A stretch of 64,000 bases of DNA, taken from NCBI RefSeq assembly GCF_037975245.1, contig NC_092567.1:293501-357500 (forward strand). Direction: 5' to 3'. The DNA comes from Apostichopus japonicus (taxonomy: Eukaryota; Echinodermata; Holothuroidea; Aspidochirotida; Stichopodidae). The translations under genes and the position numbers were made by a program. The notes below the pieces were generated by a model, which had not been told where the DNA came from, ran no database searches, and saw nothing but the letters and a program-made list of their open reading frames with translations. Positions 1 to 10,552 of this stretch are shown here, in pieces. The first letter of the stretch is position 1, and the number at the start of each line of letters is the position of its first letter.

Positions 1-535
1 TCAACCAAGCACCCTCGATATGATCGTCAAGGCGATTACAACCAGGCATGAAGCTAGAGGTTCATCCGTAGCCGGCATTAAGTCAACCCTACAAGCAATG
101 GAGTTCGACACAAAGAAGAAGAACACCCTCATCAACTCGGCACTCAAGAGAGGAGTAGCAACCGGTGTGTTGAAGCAAGTCAAAGGCGTCGGCGCAACGG
201 GAACTTTCAAGATCGACACCAATTCAGCGAAGGCAGCCGAAAAAGCCAAGGCGCAGAAGGAGAAAGAAAGGGCAAAGACAGCTGCCAAGAAACAGAAAGA
301 AAAGGAGAAGAAAGCCGCAGTACGAGAGAAAGCTAAGGCCAAGAAGGCTGCTGCTAAGACAAAGAAACCCTCACCGAAAGCTAAGAAAACCACCAAGCCA
401 AAGAAGAAAACCACCAAGACACCCACCAAGAAAGCCGTAGTCAAGAAAGCCGTAGTCAAGAAAGCCGTGAAACCGAAGAAAACAGTTAAGCCCAAGACGT
501 CCGCCACCAAACCTAAGAAGACAACTAAGAAGTAG
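1..535 (+). CDS. H1: Linker histone H1, unit 1 (5' truncated by window edge)
   Basis: Codons 11 to 187 of the array H1 with the same stop at 533..535; the first 29 bases lie outside the window. Base 1 is the last base of codon 10. The 3' flank holds the stem-loop at 564..579, a C-run of 10 and AATAAA at 713..718. No coding difference from unit 2 was seen. Confidence 0.96.
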   Translation, partial: QPSTLDMIVKAITTRHEARGSSVAGIKSTLQAMEFDTKKKNTLINSALKRGVATGVLKQVKGVGATGTFKIDTNSAKAAEKAKAQKEKERAKTAAKKQKEKEKKAAVREKAKAKKAAAKTKKPSPKAKKTTKPKKKTTKTPTKKAVVKKAVVKKAVKPKKTVKPKTSATKPKKTTKK

Positions 536-1729
536 CCAGTATCAGACGTGTCTCAAAACCAACGGCTCTTTTAAGGGCCATCCAAATCACTGAAAGGGCT
601 ACTCTCGCTACTCCTCAAACATGCTTTTGTCTTTGTCTACTTTATTTCATTATCAAATCCCCCCCCCCACCCCCTCTCCACCCGAACACCACCACAACAC
701 AAGTTCTCAGTCAATAAAATGACGGAGACCGGCAACTCAAACAGATTTCATGTTGAAAATGCAAAAGCCGAAAGGGCATCCCGAAAATAATCAATTTCGA
801 GAATATGGAAGTATCCCTTCCTTCCATCGTCTCTCACTCCCAGACGCAAACTAATGAAACAATCAAAACTTAAAATCCGCTGTCCAACACACTTGCGGAC
901 ACCCGGCCGCACGAAGTTGTTAACCGTGCATATAGATATAAGGATATTTGTGCTATGTATGGGCTATTAAAACGATTGCCACTAACAATTTGGAAAAGGA
1001 AAATCTAACAAACCTGATCTTCGAAAATTACGCAACTACTTTTAACTGCAATATGAGTCACTGCGGCGAGCTGGTCCCAATTTTGTCGGAGACACTTTGC
1101 ACGACGATAGGGTCGGTGCGATAAATGCGAGGGCAATTCCTAATCGAGTCAGGTCAATTATCAGAAAATCAGTGGTGATCAAGTGATGGGCATCCGTCGA
1201 AAAGGTTAACCGTATGGAAAAGTCCACATCAGGGTGACTTTTTGTACATGTTTCCAGTTATCACCATTCCTCTGGATGCTTGCATGTTAAAGCTTTCTAA
1301 ATAAACTACCGATGGTGCAAAACTCGGGAGGATTGCAGGTGATTACGGCATCTAAGCAATTCGTTGCAGGTATCGTATGGTAGGTACGTAGCCCAAATTC
1401 TAGTATGCAGTAAGCCATAGGTCTGCAGTCGTTCCATTGCACACAAAATATATCGCAGAAAGCAAGTTTAACGGATGGTTGAACTTCTCCTTAGTCTGAT
1501 CGCTTATGATGGTGACATCTTGAATTAACTCTTGATGAAATTTTCATTTCAATTCATTACACTTAAGTGACTGAAACTGCCAGACAATATATAGACGTGT
1601 ATGTATTAGTTGCGAATGAAAACTTTTGACTTCTATTCTTGTCCGAAAATAGAGCACGACAAGCTTCGAATCGGTACTTTGAAAACTATCACACGATTGT
1701 TTAGATTGAGCTCCTTTCGCCTATTCTGG

Positions 1730-1744
1730 TTTGGTTTTACCAAA
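1730..1744 (+). repeat. Perfect inverted repeat upstream of H1 promoter
   Basis: TTTGGT and ACCAAA are separated by TTT. It lies 246 to 232 bases before the ATG and about 85 bases before the CCAAT box, and recurs in every unit at the same offset. It could be a protein-binding palindrome; no function is shown. Confidence 0.5.
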
Positions 1745-1829
1745 GGCAGTGAAAGTATCTAGAATTTTGAATTGAATAAAACAGTTTAAAACAGGTAGTG
1801 CTTGTACGTCAGTGTGATTAGGTCCACGA

Positions 1830-1834
1830 CCAAT
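1830..1834 (+). promoter_or_regulatory. CCAAT box of H1 unit 2
   Basis: CCAAT lies about 80 bases upstream of the probable start site, the usual spacing for animal histone promoters. It recurs 146 bases before the ATG in every uninterrupted unit. A CRE-like TACGTCA lies about 25 bases further upstream. The canonical H1-specific AAACACA box was not found. Confidence 0.6.
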
Positions 1835-1880
1835 CAAGACAGAGATCGAGGGTAGTTTCGTTCACGTCCGCCAGGACTAA

Positions 1881-1888
1881 TATATTAA
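1881..1888 (+). promoter_or_regulatory. TATA box of H1 unit 2
   Basis: TATATTAA lies 95 bases before the ATG. Usual TATA-to-start spacing of about 30 places transcription start near 1911, in the TTACAAAAC stretch. An arthropod-initiator-like TCAGT at 1899..1903 is only about 20 bases away, so the exact start is uncertain. The same box occurs at 3885, 5889, 7891, 9894, 11897, 13900, 15904, 26594, 37488, 46027, 59530, 61535 and 63539. In interrupted units it is left upstream of the insertion, at 17907, 20056, 28598, 35109, 39492, 48031, 50622 and 57149. Confidence 0.75.
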
Positions 1889-1896
1889 ACAAAAAG

Positions 1897-1942
1897 AATC
1901 AGTCATAATTACAAAACAAACATACATTTGATATCGTTCTAA
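1897..1942 (+). other. Retrotransposon target window at the H1 start site (empty site)
   Basis: This is the uninterrupted version of the segment hit by every insertion in the window. Mapped onto these coordinates, the duplicated target is 1905..1914 for the LINE copies at 17941 and 28632/50656, 1903..1913 for the copy at 48064, 1900..1909 (or from 1898) for the SINE, and 1913..1942 for the copies at 20118/39554. All bottom-strand nicks fall between about 1897 and 1913. Confidence 0.85.
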
Positions 1943-1975
1943 CCTGACCCGACAGTAAATAGCAACACGAGAAAG

Positions 1976-2539
1976 ATGTCCGCAGTCGTTGCAAAGAGAC
2001 CTGCTCAACCAAGCACCCTCGATATGATCGTCAAGGCGATTACAACCAGGCATGAAGCTAGAGGTTCATCCGTAGCCGGCATTAAGTCAACCCTACAAGC
2101 AATGGAGTTCGACACAAAGAAGAAGAACACCCTCATCAACTCGGCACTCAAGAGAGGAGTAGCAACCGGTGTGTTGAAGCAAGTCAAAGGCGTCGGCGCA
2201 ACGGGAACTTTCAAGATCGACACCAATTCAGCGAAGGCAGCCGAAAAAGCCAAGGCGCAGAAGGAGAAAGAAAGGGCAAAGACAGCTGCCAAGAAACAGA
2301 AAGAAAAGGAGAAGAAAGCCGCAGTACGAGAGAAAGCTAAGGCCAAGAAGGCTGCTGCTAAGACAAAGAAACCCTCACCGAAAGCTAAGAAAACCACCAA
2401 GCCAAAGAAGAAAACCACCAAGACACCCACCAAGAAAGCCGTAGTCAAGAAAGCCGTAGTCAAGAAAGCCGTGAAACCGAAGAAAACAGTTAAGCCCAAG
2501 ACGTCCGCCACCAAACCTAAGAAGACAACTAAGAAGTAG
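1976..2539 (+). CDS. H1: Linker histone H1, unit 2 (reference copy)
   Basis: A 187-residue, intronless, lysine-rich protein that would bind linker DNA at the nucleosome entry/exit site and compact chromatin in the nucleus. A short N-terminal tail (1 to 10) precedes the winged-helix H15 globular domain (about 11 to 82), recognisable from MIVKAITTR, GSSVAGIKSTL, LINSALKRGVATG and the GVGATGTFKI beta-wing. The C-terminal tail (about 85 to 187) is almost entirely K, A, T, P and V, with two KKAVV-type pentapeptide repeats at about 154 to 165. It contains a T-P-T-K site at 150 to 153, matching the CDK consensus, and an S-P at 134 to 135. The start is the first ATG after the TATA box at 1881..1888 and conserves the usual short tail. 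The absence of introns and the 3' stem-loop point to a replication-dependent H1. The organism and the exact H1 subtype cannot be told. Confidence 0.97.
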   Translation: MSAVVAKRPAQPSTLDMIVKAITTRHEARGSSVAGIKSTLQAMEFDTKKKNTLINSALKRGVATGVLKQVKGVGATGTFKIDTNSAKAAEKAKAQKEKERAKTAAKKQKEKEKKAAVREKAKAKKAAAKTKKPSPKAKKTTKPKKKTTKTPTKKAVVKKAVVKKAVKPKKTVKPKTSATKPKKTTKK

Positions 2540-2567
2540 CCAGTATCAGACGTGTCTCAAAACCAAC

Positions 2568-2583
2568 GGCTCTTTTAAGGGCC
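2568..2583 (+). terminator. Histone mRNA 3' stem-loop, unit 2
   Basis: A six-base stem with a four-base TTTA loop, GGCTCT/AGGGCC, starts 29 bases after the stop. It matches the metazoan replication-dependent histone stem-loop bound by SLBP. The fourth pair is a U-G wobble. Ten bases further on, CTGAAAG (2594..2600) resembles the purine-rich downstream element paired by U7 snRNA. The same wobble form lies at 564, 4572, 6576, 8578, 10581, 12584, 14587, 16591, 18739, 25275, 27281, 38175, 44711, 46714, 49307, 60217 and 62222. Confidence 0.9.
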
Positions 2584-2662
2584 ATCCAAATCACTGAAAG
2601 GGCTACTCTCGCTACTCCTCAAACATGCTTTTGTCTTTGTCTACTTTATTTCATTATCAAAT

Positions 2663-2672
2663 CCCCCCCCCC
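2663..2672 (+). repeat. Variable C-run in H1 3' flank
   Basis: Ten C, then A and five more C. Lengths in units 1 to 22 are 10, 10, 10, 8, 9, 9, 9, 10, 9, 10, 12, 10, 10, 11, 10, 9, 10, 8, 10, 13, 11, 10. This run accounts for all length variation between uninterrupted units and is the most informative label for individual copies, unless it reflects sequencing error. Confidence 0.9.
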
Positions 2673-2716
2673 ACCCCCTCTCCACCCGAACACCACCACA
2701 ACACAAGTTCTCAGTC

Positions 2717-2722
2717 AATAAA
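2717..2722 (+). terminator. Polyadenylation signal downstream of H1 stem-loop
   Basis: AATAAA lies 178 bases after the stop and well beyond the stem-loop, at the matching position in every unit. It could give polyadenylated H1 mRNA as a second 3'-end pathway, as reported for some histone genes in differentiated or germline cells. Use of it is not shown here. Confidence 0.55.
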
Positions 2723-3979
2723 ATGACGGAGACCGGCAACTCAAACAGATTTCATGTTGAAAATGCAAAAGCCGAAAGGGCATCCCGAAAATAATCAATT
2801 TCGAGAATATGGAAGTATCCCTTCCTTCCATCGTCTCTCACTCCCAGACGCAAACTAATGAAACAATCAAAACTTAAAATCCGCTGTCCAACACACTTGC
2901 GGACACCCGGCCGCACGAAGTTGTTAACCGTGCATATAGATATAAGGATATTTGTGCTATGTATGGGCTATTAAAACGATTGCCACTAACAATTTGGAAA
3001 AGGAAAATCTAACAAACCTGATCTTCGAAAATTACGCAACTACTTTTAACTGCAATATGAGTCACTGCGGCGAGCTGGTCCCAATTTTGTCGGAGACACT
3101 TTGCACGACGATAGGGTCGGTGCGATAAATGCGAGGGCAATTCCTAATCGAGTCAGGTCAATTATCAGAAAATCAGTGGTGATCAAGTGATGGGCATCCG
3201 TCGAAAAGGTTAACCGTATGGAAAAGTCCACATCAGGGTGACTTTTTGTACATGTTTCCAGTTATCACCATTCCTCTGGATGCTTGCATGTTAAAGCTTT
3301 CTAAATAAACTACCGATGGTGCAAAACTCGGGAGGATTGCAGGTGATTACGGCATCTAAGCAATTCGTTGCAGGTATCGTATGGTAGGTACGTAGCCCAA
3401 ATTCTAGTATGCAGTAAGCCATAGGTCTGCAGTCGTTCCATTGCACACAAAATATATCGCAGAAAGCAAGTTTAACGGATGGTTGAACTTCTCCTTAGTC
3501 TGATCGCTTATGATGGTGACATCTTGAATTAACTCTTGATGAAATTTTCATTTCAATTCATTACACTTAAGTGACTGAAACTGCCAGACAATATATAGAC
3601 GTGTATGTATTAGTTGCGAATGAAAACTTTTGACTTCTATTCTTGTCCGAAAATAGAGCACGACAAGCTTCGAATCGGTACTTTGAAAACTATCACACGA
3701 TTGTTTAGATTGAGCTCCTTTCGCCTATTCTGGTTTGGTTTTACCAAAGGCAGTGAAAGTATCTAGAATTTTGAATTGAATAAAACAGTTTAAAACAGGT
3801 AGTGCTTGTACGTCAGTGTGATTAGGTCCACGACCAATCAAGACAGAGATCGAGGGTAGTTTCGTTCACGTCCGCCAGGACTAATATATTAAACAAAAAG
3901 AATCAGTCATAATTACAAAACAAACATACATTTGATATCGTTCTAACCTGACCCGACAGTAAATAGCAACACGAGAAAG

Positions 3980-4543
3980 ATGTCCGCAGTCGTTGCAAAG
4001 AGACCTGCTCAACCAAGCACCCTCGATATGATCGTCAAGGCGATTACAACCAGGCATGAAGCTAGAGGTTCATCCGTAGCCGGCATTAAGTCAACCCTAC
4101 AAGCAATGGAGTTCGACACAAAGAAGAAGAACACCCTCATCAACTCGGCACTCAAGAGAGGAGTAGCAACCGGTGTGTTGAAGCAAGTCAAAGGCGTCGG
4201 CGCAACGGGAACTTTCAAGATCGACACCAATTCAGCGAAGGCAGCCGAAAAAGCCAAGGCGCAGAAGGAGAAAGAAAGGGCAAAGACAGCTGCCAAGAAA
4301 CAGAAAGAAAAGGAGAAGAAAGCCGCAGTACGAGAGAAAGCTAAGGCCAAGAAGGCTGCTGCTAAGACAAAGAAACCCTCACCGAAAGCTAAGAAAACCA
4401 CCAAGCCAAAGAAGAAAACCACCAAGACACCCACCAAGAAAGCCGTAGTCAAGAAAGCCGTAGTCAAGAAAGCCGTGAAACCGAAGAAAACAGTTAAGCC
4501 CAAGACGTCCGCCACCAAACCTAAGAAGACAACTAAGAAGTAG
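3980..4543 (+). CDS. H1: Linker histone H1, unit 3
   Basis: The encoded protein is identical to unit 2. TATA lies at 3885..3892, stem-loop at 4572..4587 (wobble form), C-run is 10, AATAAA at 4721..4726. No insertion lies between promoter and gene. Confidence 0.97.
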   Translation: MSAVVAKRPAQPSTLDMIVKAITTRHEARGSSVAGIKSTLQAMEFDTKKKNTLINSALKRGVATGVLKQVKGVGATGTFKIDTNSAKAAEKAKAQKEKERAKTAAKKQKEKEKKAAVREKAKAKKAAAKTKKPSPKAKKTTKPKKKTTKTPTKKAVVKKAVVKKAVKPKKTVKPKTSATKPKKTTKK

Positions 4544-5983
4544 CCAGTATCAGACGTGTCTCAAAACCAACGGCTCTTTTAAGGGCCATCCAAATCACTG
4601 AAAGGGCTACTCTCGCTACTCCTCAAACATGCTTTTGTCTTTGTCTACTTTATTTCATTATCAAATCCCCCCCCCCACCCCCTCTCCACCCGAACACCAC
4701 CACAACACAAGTTCTCAGTCAATAAAATGACGGAGACCGGCAACTCAAACAGATTTCATGTTGAAAATGCAAAAGCCGAAAGGGCATCCCGAAAATAATC
4801 AATTTCGAGAATATGGAAGTATCCCTTCCTTCCATCGTCTCTCACTCCCAGACGCAAACTAATGAAACAATCAAAACTTAAAATCCGCTGTCCAACACAC
4901 TTGCGGACACCCGGCCGCACGAAGTTGTTAACCGTGCATATAGATATAAGGATATTTGTGCTATGTATGGGCTATTAAAACGATTGCCACTAACAATTTG
5001 GAAAAGGAAAATCTAACAAACCTGATCTTCGAAAATTACGCAACTACTTTTAACTGCAATATGAGTCACTGCGGCGAGCTGGTCCCAATTTTGTCGGAGA
5101 CACTTTGCACGACGATAGGGTCGGTGCGATAAATGCGAGGGCAATTCCTAATCGAGTCAGGTCAATTATCAGAAAATCAGTGGTGATCAAGTGATGGGCA
5201 TCCGTCGAAAAGGTTAACCGTATGGAAAAGTCCACATCAGGGTGACTTTTTGTACATGTTTCCAGTTATCACCATTCCTCTGGATGCTTGCATGTTAAAG
5301 CTTTCTAAATAAACTACCGATGGTGCAAAACTCGGGAGGATTGCAGGTGATTACGGCATCTAAGCAATTCGTTGCAGGTATCGTATGGTAGGTACGTAGC
5401 CCAAATTCTAGTATGCAGTAAGCCATAGGTCTGCAGTCGTTCCATTGCACACAAAATATATCGCAGAAAGCAAGTTTAACGGATGGTTGAACTTCTCCTT
5501 AGTCTGATCGCTTATGATGGTGACATCTTGAATTAACTCTTGATGAAATTTTCATTTCAATTCATTACACTTAAGTGACTGAAACTGCCAGACAATATAT
5601 AGACGTGTATGTATTAGTTGCGAATGAAAACTTTTGACTTCTATTCTTGTCCGAAAATAGAGCACGACAAGCTTCGAATCGGTACTTTGAAAACTATCAC
5701 ACGATTGTTTAGATTGAGCTCCTTTCGCCTATTCTGGTTTGGTTTTACCAAAGGCAGTGAAAGTATCTAGAATTTTGAATTGAATAAAACAGTTTAAAAC
5801 AGGTAGTGCTTGTACGTCAGTGTGATTAGGTCCACGACCAATCAAGACAGAGATCGAGGGTAGTTTCGTTCACGTCCGCCAGGACTAATATATTAAACAA
5901 AAAGAATCAGTGATAATTACAAAACAAACATACATTTGATATCGTTCTAACCTGACCCGACAGTAAATAGCAACACGAGAAAG

Positions 5984-6547
5984 ATGTCCGCAGTCGTTGC
6001 AAAGAGACCTGCTCAACCAAGCACCCTCGATATGATCGTCAAGGCGATTACAACCAGGCATGAAGCTAGAGGTTCATCCGTAGCCGGCATTAAGTCAACC
6101 CTACAAGCAATGGAGTTCGACACAAAGAAGAAGAACACCCTCATCAACTCGGCACTCAAGAGAGGAGTAGCAACCGGTGTGTTGAAGCAAGTCAAAGGCG
6201 TCGGCGCAACGGGAACTTTCAAGATCGACACCAATTCAGCGAAGGCAGCCGAAAAAGCCAAGGCGCAGAAGGAGAAAGAAAGGGCAAAGACAGCTGCCAA
6301 GAAACAGAAAGAAAAGGAGAAGAAAGCCGCAGTACGAGAGAAAGCTAAGGCCAAGAAGGCTGCTGCTAAGACAAAGAAACCCTCACCGAAAGCTAAGAAA
6401 ACCACCAAGCCAAAGAAGAAAACCACCAAGACACCCACCAAGAAAGCCGTAGTCAAGAAAGCCGTAGTCAAGAAAGCCGTGAAACCGAAGAAAACAGTTA
6501 AGCCCAAGACGTCCGCCACCAAACCTAAGAAGACAACTAAGAAGTAG
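5984..6547 (+). CDS. H1: Linker histone H1, unit 4
   Basis: The protein is identical to unit 2. TATA lies at 5889..5896, stem-loop at 6576..6591, C-run is 8 (joint shortest), AATAAA at 6723..6728. The promoter has a private C-to-G change at 5912, inside the segment used by mobile elements elsewhere. Confidence 0.97.
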   Translation: MSAVVAKRPAQPSTLDMIVKAITTRHEARGSSVAGIKSTLQAMEFDTKKKNTLINSALKRGVATGVLKQVKGVGATGTFKIDTNSAKAAEKAKAQKEKERAKTAAKKQKEKEKKAAVREKAKAKKAAAKTKKPSPKAKKTTKPKKKTTKTPTKKAVVKKAVVKKAVKPKKTVKPKTSATKPKKTTKK

Positions 6548-7985
6548 CCAGTATCAGACGTGTCTCAAAACCAACGGCTCTTTTAAGGGCCATCCAAATC
6601 ACTGAAAGGGCTACTCTCGCTACTCCTCAAACATGCTTTTGTCTTTGTCTACTTTATTTCATTATCAAATCCCCCCCCACCCCCTCTCCACCCGAACACC
6701 ACCACAACACAAGTTCTCAGTCAATAAAATGACGGAGACCGGCAACTCAAACAGATTTCATGTTGAAAATGCAAAAGCCGAAAGGGCATCCCGAAAATAA
6801 TCAATTTCGAGAATATGGAAGTATCCCTTCCTTCCATCGTCTCTCACTCCCAGACGCAAACTAATGAAACAATCAAAACTTAAAATCCGCTGTCCAACAC
6901 ACTTGCGGACACCCGGCCGCACGAAGTTGTTAACCGTGCATATAGATATAAGGATATTTGTGCTATGTATGGGCTATTAAAACGATTGCCACTAACAATT
7001 TGGAAAAGGAAAATCTAACAAACCTGATCTTCGAAAATTACGCAACTACTTTTAACTGCAATATGAGTCACTGCGGCGAGCTGGTCCCAATTTTGTCGGA
7101 GACACTTTGCACGACGATAGGGTCGGTGCGATAAATGCGAGGGCAATTCCTAATCGAGTCAGGTCAATTATCAGAAAATCAGTGGTGATCAAGTGATGGG
7201 CATCCGTCGAAAAGGTTAACCGTATGGAAAAGTCCACATCAGGGTGACTTTTTGTACATGTTTCCAGTTATCACCATTCCTCTGGATGCTTGCATGTTAA
7301 AGCTTTCTAAATAAACTACCGATGGTGCAAAACTCGGGAGGATTGCAGGTGATTACGGCATCTAAGCAATTCGTTGCAGGTATCGTATGGTAGGTACGTA
7401 GCCCAAATTCTAGTATGCAGTAAGCCATAGGTCTGCAGTCGTTCCATTGCACACAAAATATATCGCAGAAAGCAAGTTTAACGGATGGTTGAACTTCTCC
7501 TTAGTCTGATCGCTTATGATGGTGACATCTTGAATTAACTCTTGATGAAATTTTCATTTCAATTCATTACACTTAAGTGACTGAAACTGCCAGACAATAT
7601 ATAGACGTGTATGTATTAGTTGCGAATGAAAACTTTTGACTTCTATTCTTGTCCGAAAATAGAGCACGACAAGCTTCGAATCGGTACTTTGAAAACTATC
7701 ACACGATTGTTTAGATTGAGCTCCTTTCGCCTATTCTGGTTTGGTTTTACCAAAGGCAGTGAAAGTATCTAGAATTTTGAATTGAATAAAACAGTTTAAA
7801 ACAGGTAGTGCTTGTACGTCAGTGTGATTAGGTCCACGACCAATCAAGACAGAGATCGAGGGTAGTTTCGTTCACGTCCGCCAGGACTAATATATTAAAC
7901 AAAAAGAATCAGTCATAATTACAAAACAAACATACATTTGATATCGTTCTAACCTGACCCGACAGTAAATAGCAACACGAGAAAG

Positions 7986-8549
7986 ATGTCCGCAGTCGTT
8001 GCAAAGAGACCTGCTCAACCAAGCACCCTCGATATGATCGTCAAGGCGATTACAACCAGGCATGAAGCTAGAGGTTCATCCGTAGCCGGCATTAAGTCAA
8101 CCCTACAAGCAATGGAGTTCGACACAAAGAAGAAGAACACCCTCATCAACTCGGCACTCAAGAGAGGAGTAGCAACCGGTGTGTTGAAGCAAGTCAAAGG
8201 CGTCGGCGCAACGGGAACTTTCAAGATCGACACCAATTCAGCGAAGGCAGCCGAAAAAGCCAAGGCGCAGAAGGAGAAAGAAAGGGCAAAGACAGCTGCC
8301 AAGAAACAGAAAGAAAAGGAGAAGAAAGCCGCAGTACGAGAGAAAGCTAAGGCCAAGAAGGCTGCTGCTAAGACAAAGAAACCCTCACCGAAAGCTAAGA
8401 AAACCACCAAGCCAAAGAAGAAAACCACCAAGACACCCACCAAGAAAGCCGTAGTCAAGAAAGCCGTAGTCAAGAAAGCCGTGAAACCGAAGAAAACAGT
8501 TAAGCCCAAGACGTCCGCCACCAAACCTAAGAAGACAACTAAGAAGTAG
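7986..8549 (+). CDS. H1: Linker histone H1, unit 5
   Basis: The protein is identical to unit 2. TATA lies at 7891..7898, stem-loop at 8578..8593, C-run is 9, AATAAA at 8726..8731. Confidence 0.97.
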   Translation: MSAVVAKRPAQPSTLDMIVKAITTRHEARGSSVAGIKSTLQAMEFDTKKKNTLINSALKRGVATGVLKQVKGVGATGTFKIDTNSAKAAEKAKAQKEKERAKTAAKKQKEKEKKAAVREKAKAKKAAAKTKKPSPKAKKTTKPKKKTTKTPTKKAVVKKAVVKKAVKPKKTVKPKTSATKPKKTTKK

Positions 8550-9988
8550 CCAGTATCAGACGTGTCTCAAAACCAACGGCTCTTTTAAGGGCCATCCAAA
8601 TCACTGAAAGGGCTACTCTCGCTACTCCTCAAACATGCTTTTGTCTTTGTCTACTTTATTTCATTATCAAATCCCCCCCCCACCCCCTCTCCACCCGAAC
8701 ACCACCACAACACAAGTTCTCAGTCAATAAAATGACGGAGACCGGCAACTCAAACAGATTTCATGTTGAAAATGCAAAAGCCGAAAGGGCATCCCGAAAA
8801 TAATCAATTTCGAGAATATGGAAGTATCCCTTCCTTCCATCGTCTCTCACTCCCAGACGCAAACTAATGAAACAATCAAAACTTAAAATCCGCTGTCCAA
8901 CACACTTGCGGACACCCGGCCGCACGAAGTTGTTAACCGTGCATATAGATATAAGGATATTTGTGCTATGTATGGGCTATTAAAACGATTGCCACTAACA
9001 ATTTGGAAAAGGAAAATCTAACAAACCTGATCTTCGAAAATTACGCAACTACTTTTAACTGCAATATGAGTCACTGCGGCGAGCTGGTCCCAATTTTGTC
9101 GGAGACACTTTGCACGACGATAGGGTCGGTGCGATAAATGCGAGGGCAATTCCTAATCGAGTCAGGTCAATTATCAGAAAATCAGTGGTGATCAAGTGAT
9201 GGGCATCCGTCGAAAAGGTTAACCGTATGGAAAAGTCCACATCAGGGTGACTTTTTGTACATGTTTCCAGTTATCACCATTCCTCTGGATGCTTGCATGT
9301 TAAAGCTTTCTAAATAAACTACCGATGGTGCAAAACTCGGGAGGATTGCAGGTGATTACGGCATCTAAGCAATTCGTTGCAGGTATCGTATGGTAGGTAC
9401 GTAGCCCAAATTCTAGTATGCAGTAAGCCATAGGTCTGCAGTCGTTCCATTGCACACAAAATATATCGCAGAAAGCAAGTTTAACGGATGGTTGAACTTC
9501 TCCTTAGTCTGATCGCTTATGATGGTGACATCTTGAATTAACTCTTGATGAAATTTTCATTTCAATTCATTACACTTAAGTGACTGAAACTGCCAGACAA
9601 TATATAGACGTGTATGTATTAGTTGCGAATGAAAACTTTTGACTTCTATTCTTGTCCGAAAATAGAGCACGACAAGCTTCGAATCGGTACTTTGAAAACT
9701 ATCACACGATTGTTTAGATTGAGCTCCTTTCGCCTATTCTGGTTTGGTTTTACCAAAGGCAGTGAAAGTATCTAGAATTTTGAATTGAATAAAACAGTTT
9801 AAAACAGGTAGTGCTTGTACGTCAGTGTGATTAGGTCCACGACCAATCAAGACAGAGATCGAGGGTAGTTTCGTTCACGTCCGCCAGGACTAATATATTA
9901 AACAAAAAGAATCAGTCATAATTACAAAACAAACATACATTTGATATCGTTCTAACCTGACCCGACAGTAAATAGCAACACGAGAAAG

Positions 9989-10552
9989 ATGTCCGCAGTC
10001 GTTGCAAAGAGACCTGCTCAACCAAGCACCCTCGATATGATCGTCAAGGCGATTACAACCAGGCATGAAGCTAGAGGTTCATCCGTAGCCGGCATTAAGT
10101 CAACCCTACAAGCAATGGAGTTCGACACAAAGAAGAAGAACACCCTCATCAACTCGGCACTCAAGAGAGGAGTAGCAACCGGTGTGTTGAAGCAAGTCAA
10201 AGGCGTCGGCGCAACGGGAACTTTCAAGATCGACACCAATTCAGCGAAGGCAGCCGAAAAAGCCAAGGCGCAGAAGGAGAAAGAAAGGGCAAAGACAGCT
10301 GCCAAGAAACAGAAAGAAAAGGAGAAGAAAGCCGCAGTACGAGAGAAAGCTAAGGCCAAGAAGGCTGCTGCTAAGACAAAGAAACCCTCACCGAAAGCTA
10401 AGAAAACCACCAAGCCAAAGAAGAAAACCACCAAGACACCCACCAAGAAAGCCGTAGTCAAGAAAGCCGTAGTCAAGAAAGCCGTGAAACCGAAGAAAAC
10501 AGTTAAGCCCAAGACGTCCGCCACCAAACCTAAGAAGACAACTAAGAAGTAG
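9989..10552 (+). CDS. H1: Linker histone H1, unit 6
   Basis: The protein is identical to unit 2. TATA lies at 9894..9901, stem-loop at 10581..10596, C-run is 9, AATAAA at 10729..10734. Confidence 0.97.
   Translation: MSAVVAKRPAQPSTLDMIVKAITTRHEARGSSVAGIKSTLQAMEFDTKKKNTLINSALKRGVATGVLKQVKGVGATGTFKIDTNSAKAAEKAKAQKEKERAKTAAKKQKEKEKKAAVREKAKAKKAAAKTKKPSPKAKKTTKPKKKTTKTPTKKAVVKKAVVKKAVKPKKTVKPKTSATKPKKTTKK

Larger units (their letters stand above)
2540..3979 (+). other. H1 spacer, reference description
   Basis: In order: a short 3'UTR, histone stem-loop (2568..2583), CTGAAAG element (2594..2600), C-run (2663..2672), AATAAA (2717..2722), then about 1.1 kb of AT-rich sequence in which I see no gene, followed by a TTTGGT/ACCAAA hairpin, CCAAT, TATA (3885..3892) and the 5'UTR of the next H1. 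A 61-codon minus-strand reading frame (3046..3231) has no recognisable domain, and its conservation means nothing because all the DNA is conserved. Confidence 0.8.

Noticed and set aside
1042-1227. 61-codon minus-strand frame in every spacer
   Set aside because: No recognisable domain or promoter; its conservation only reflects the uniformity of the whole repeat.
2005-2514. 169-codon minus-strand reading frame opposite each H1 gene
   Set aside because: It is the antisense of a lysine-rich codon-biased gene; its F, L and A content mirrors the H1 codons. No domain is recognisable.
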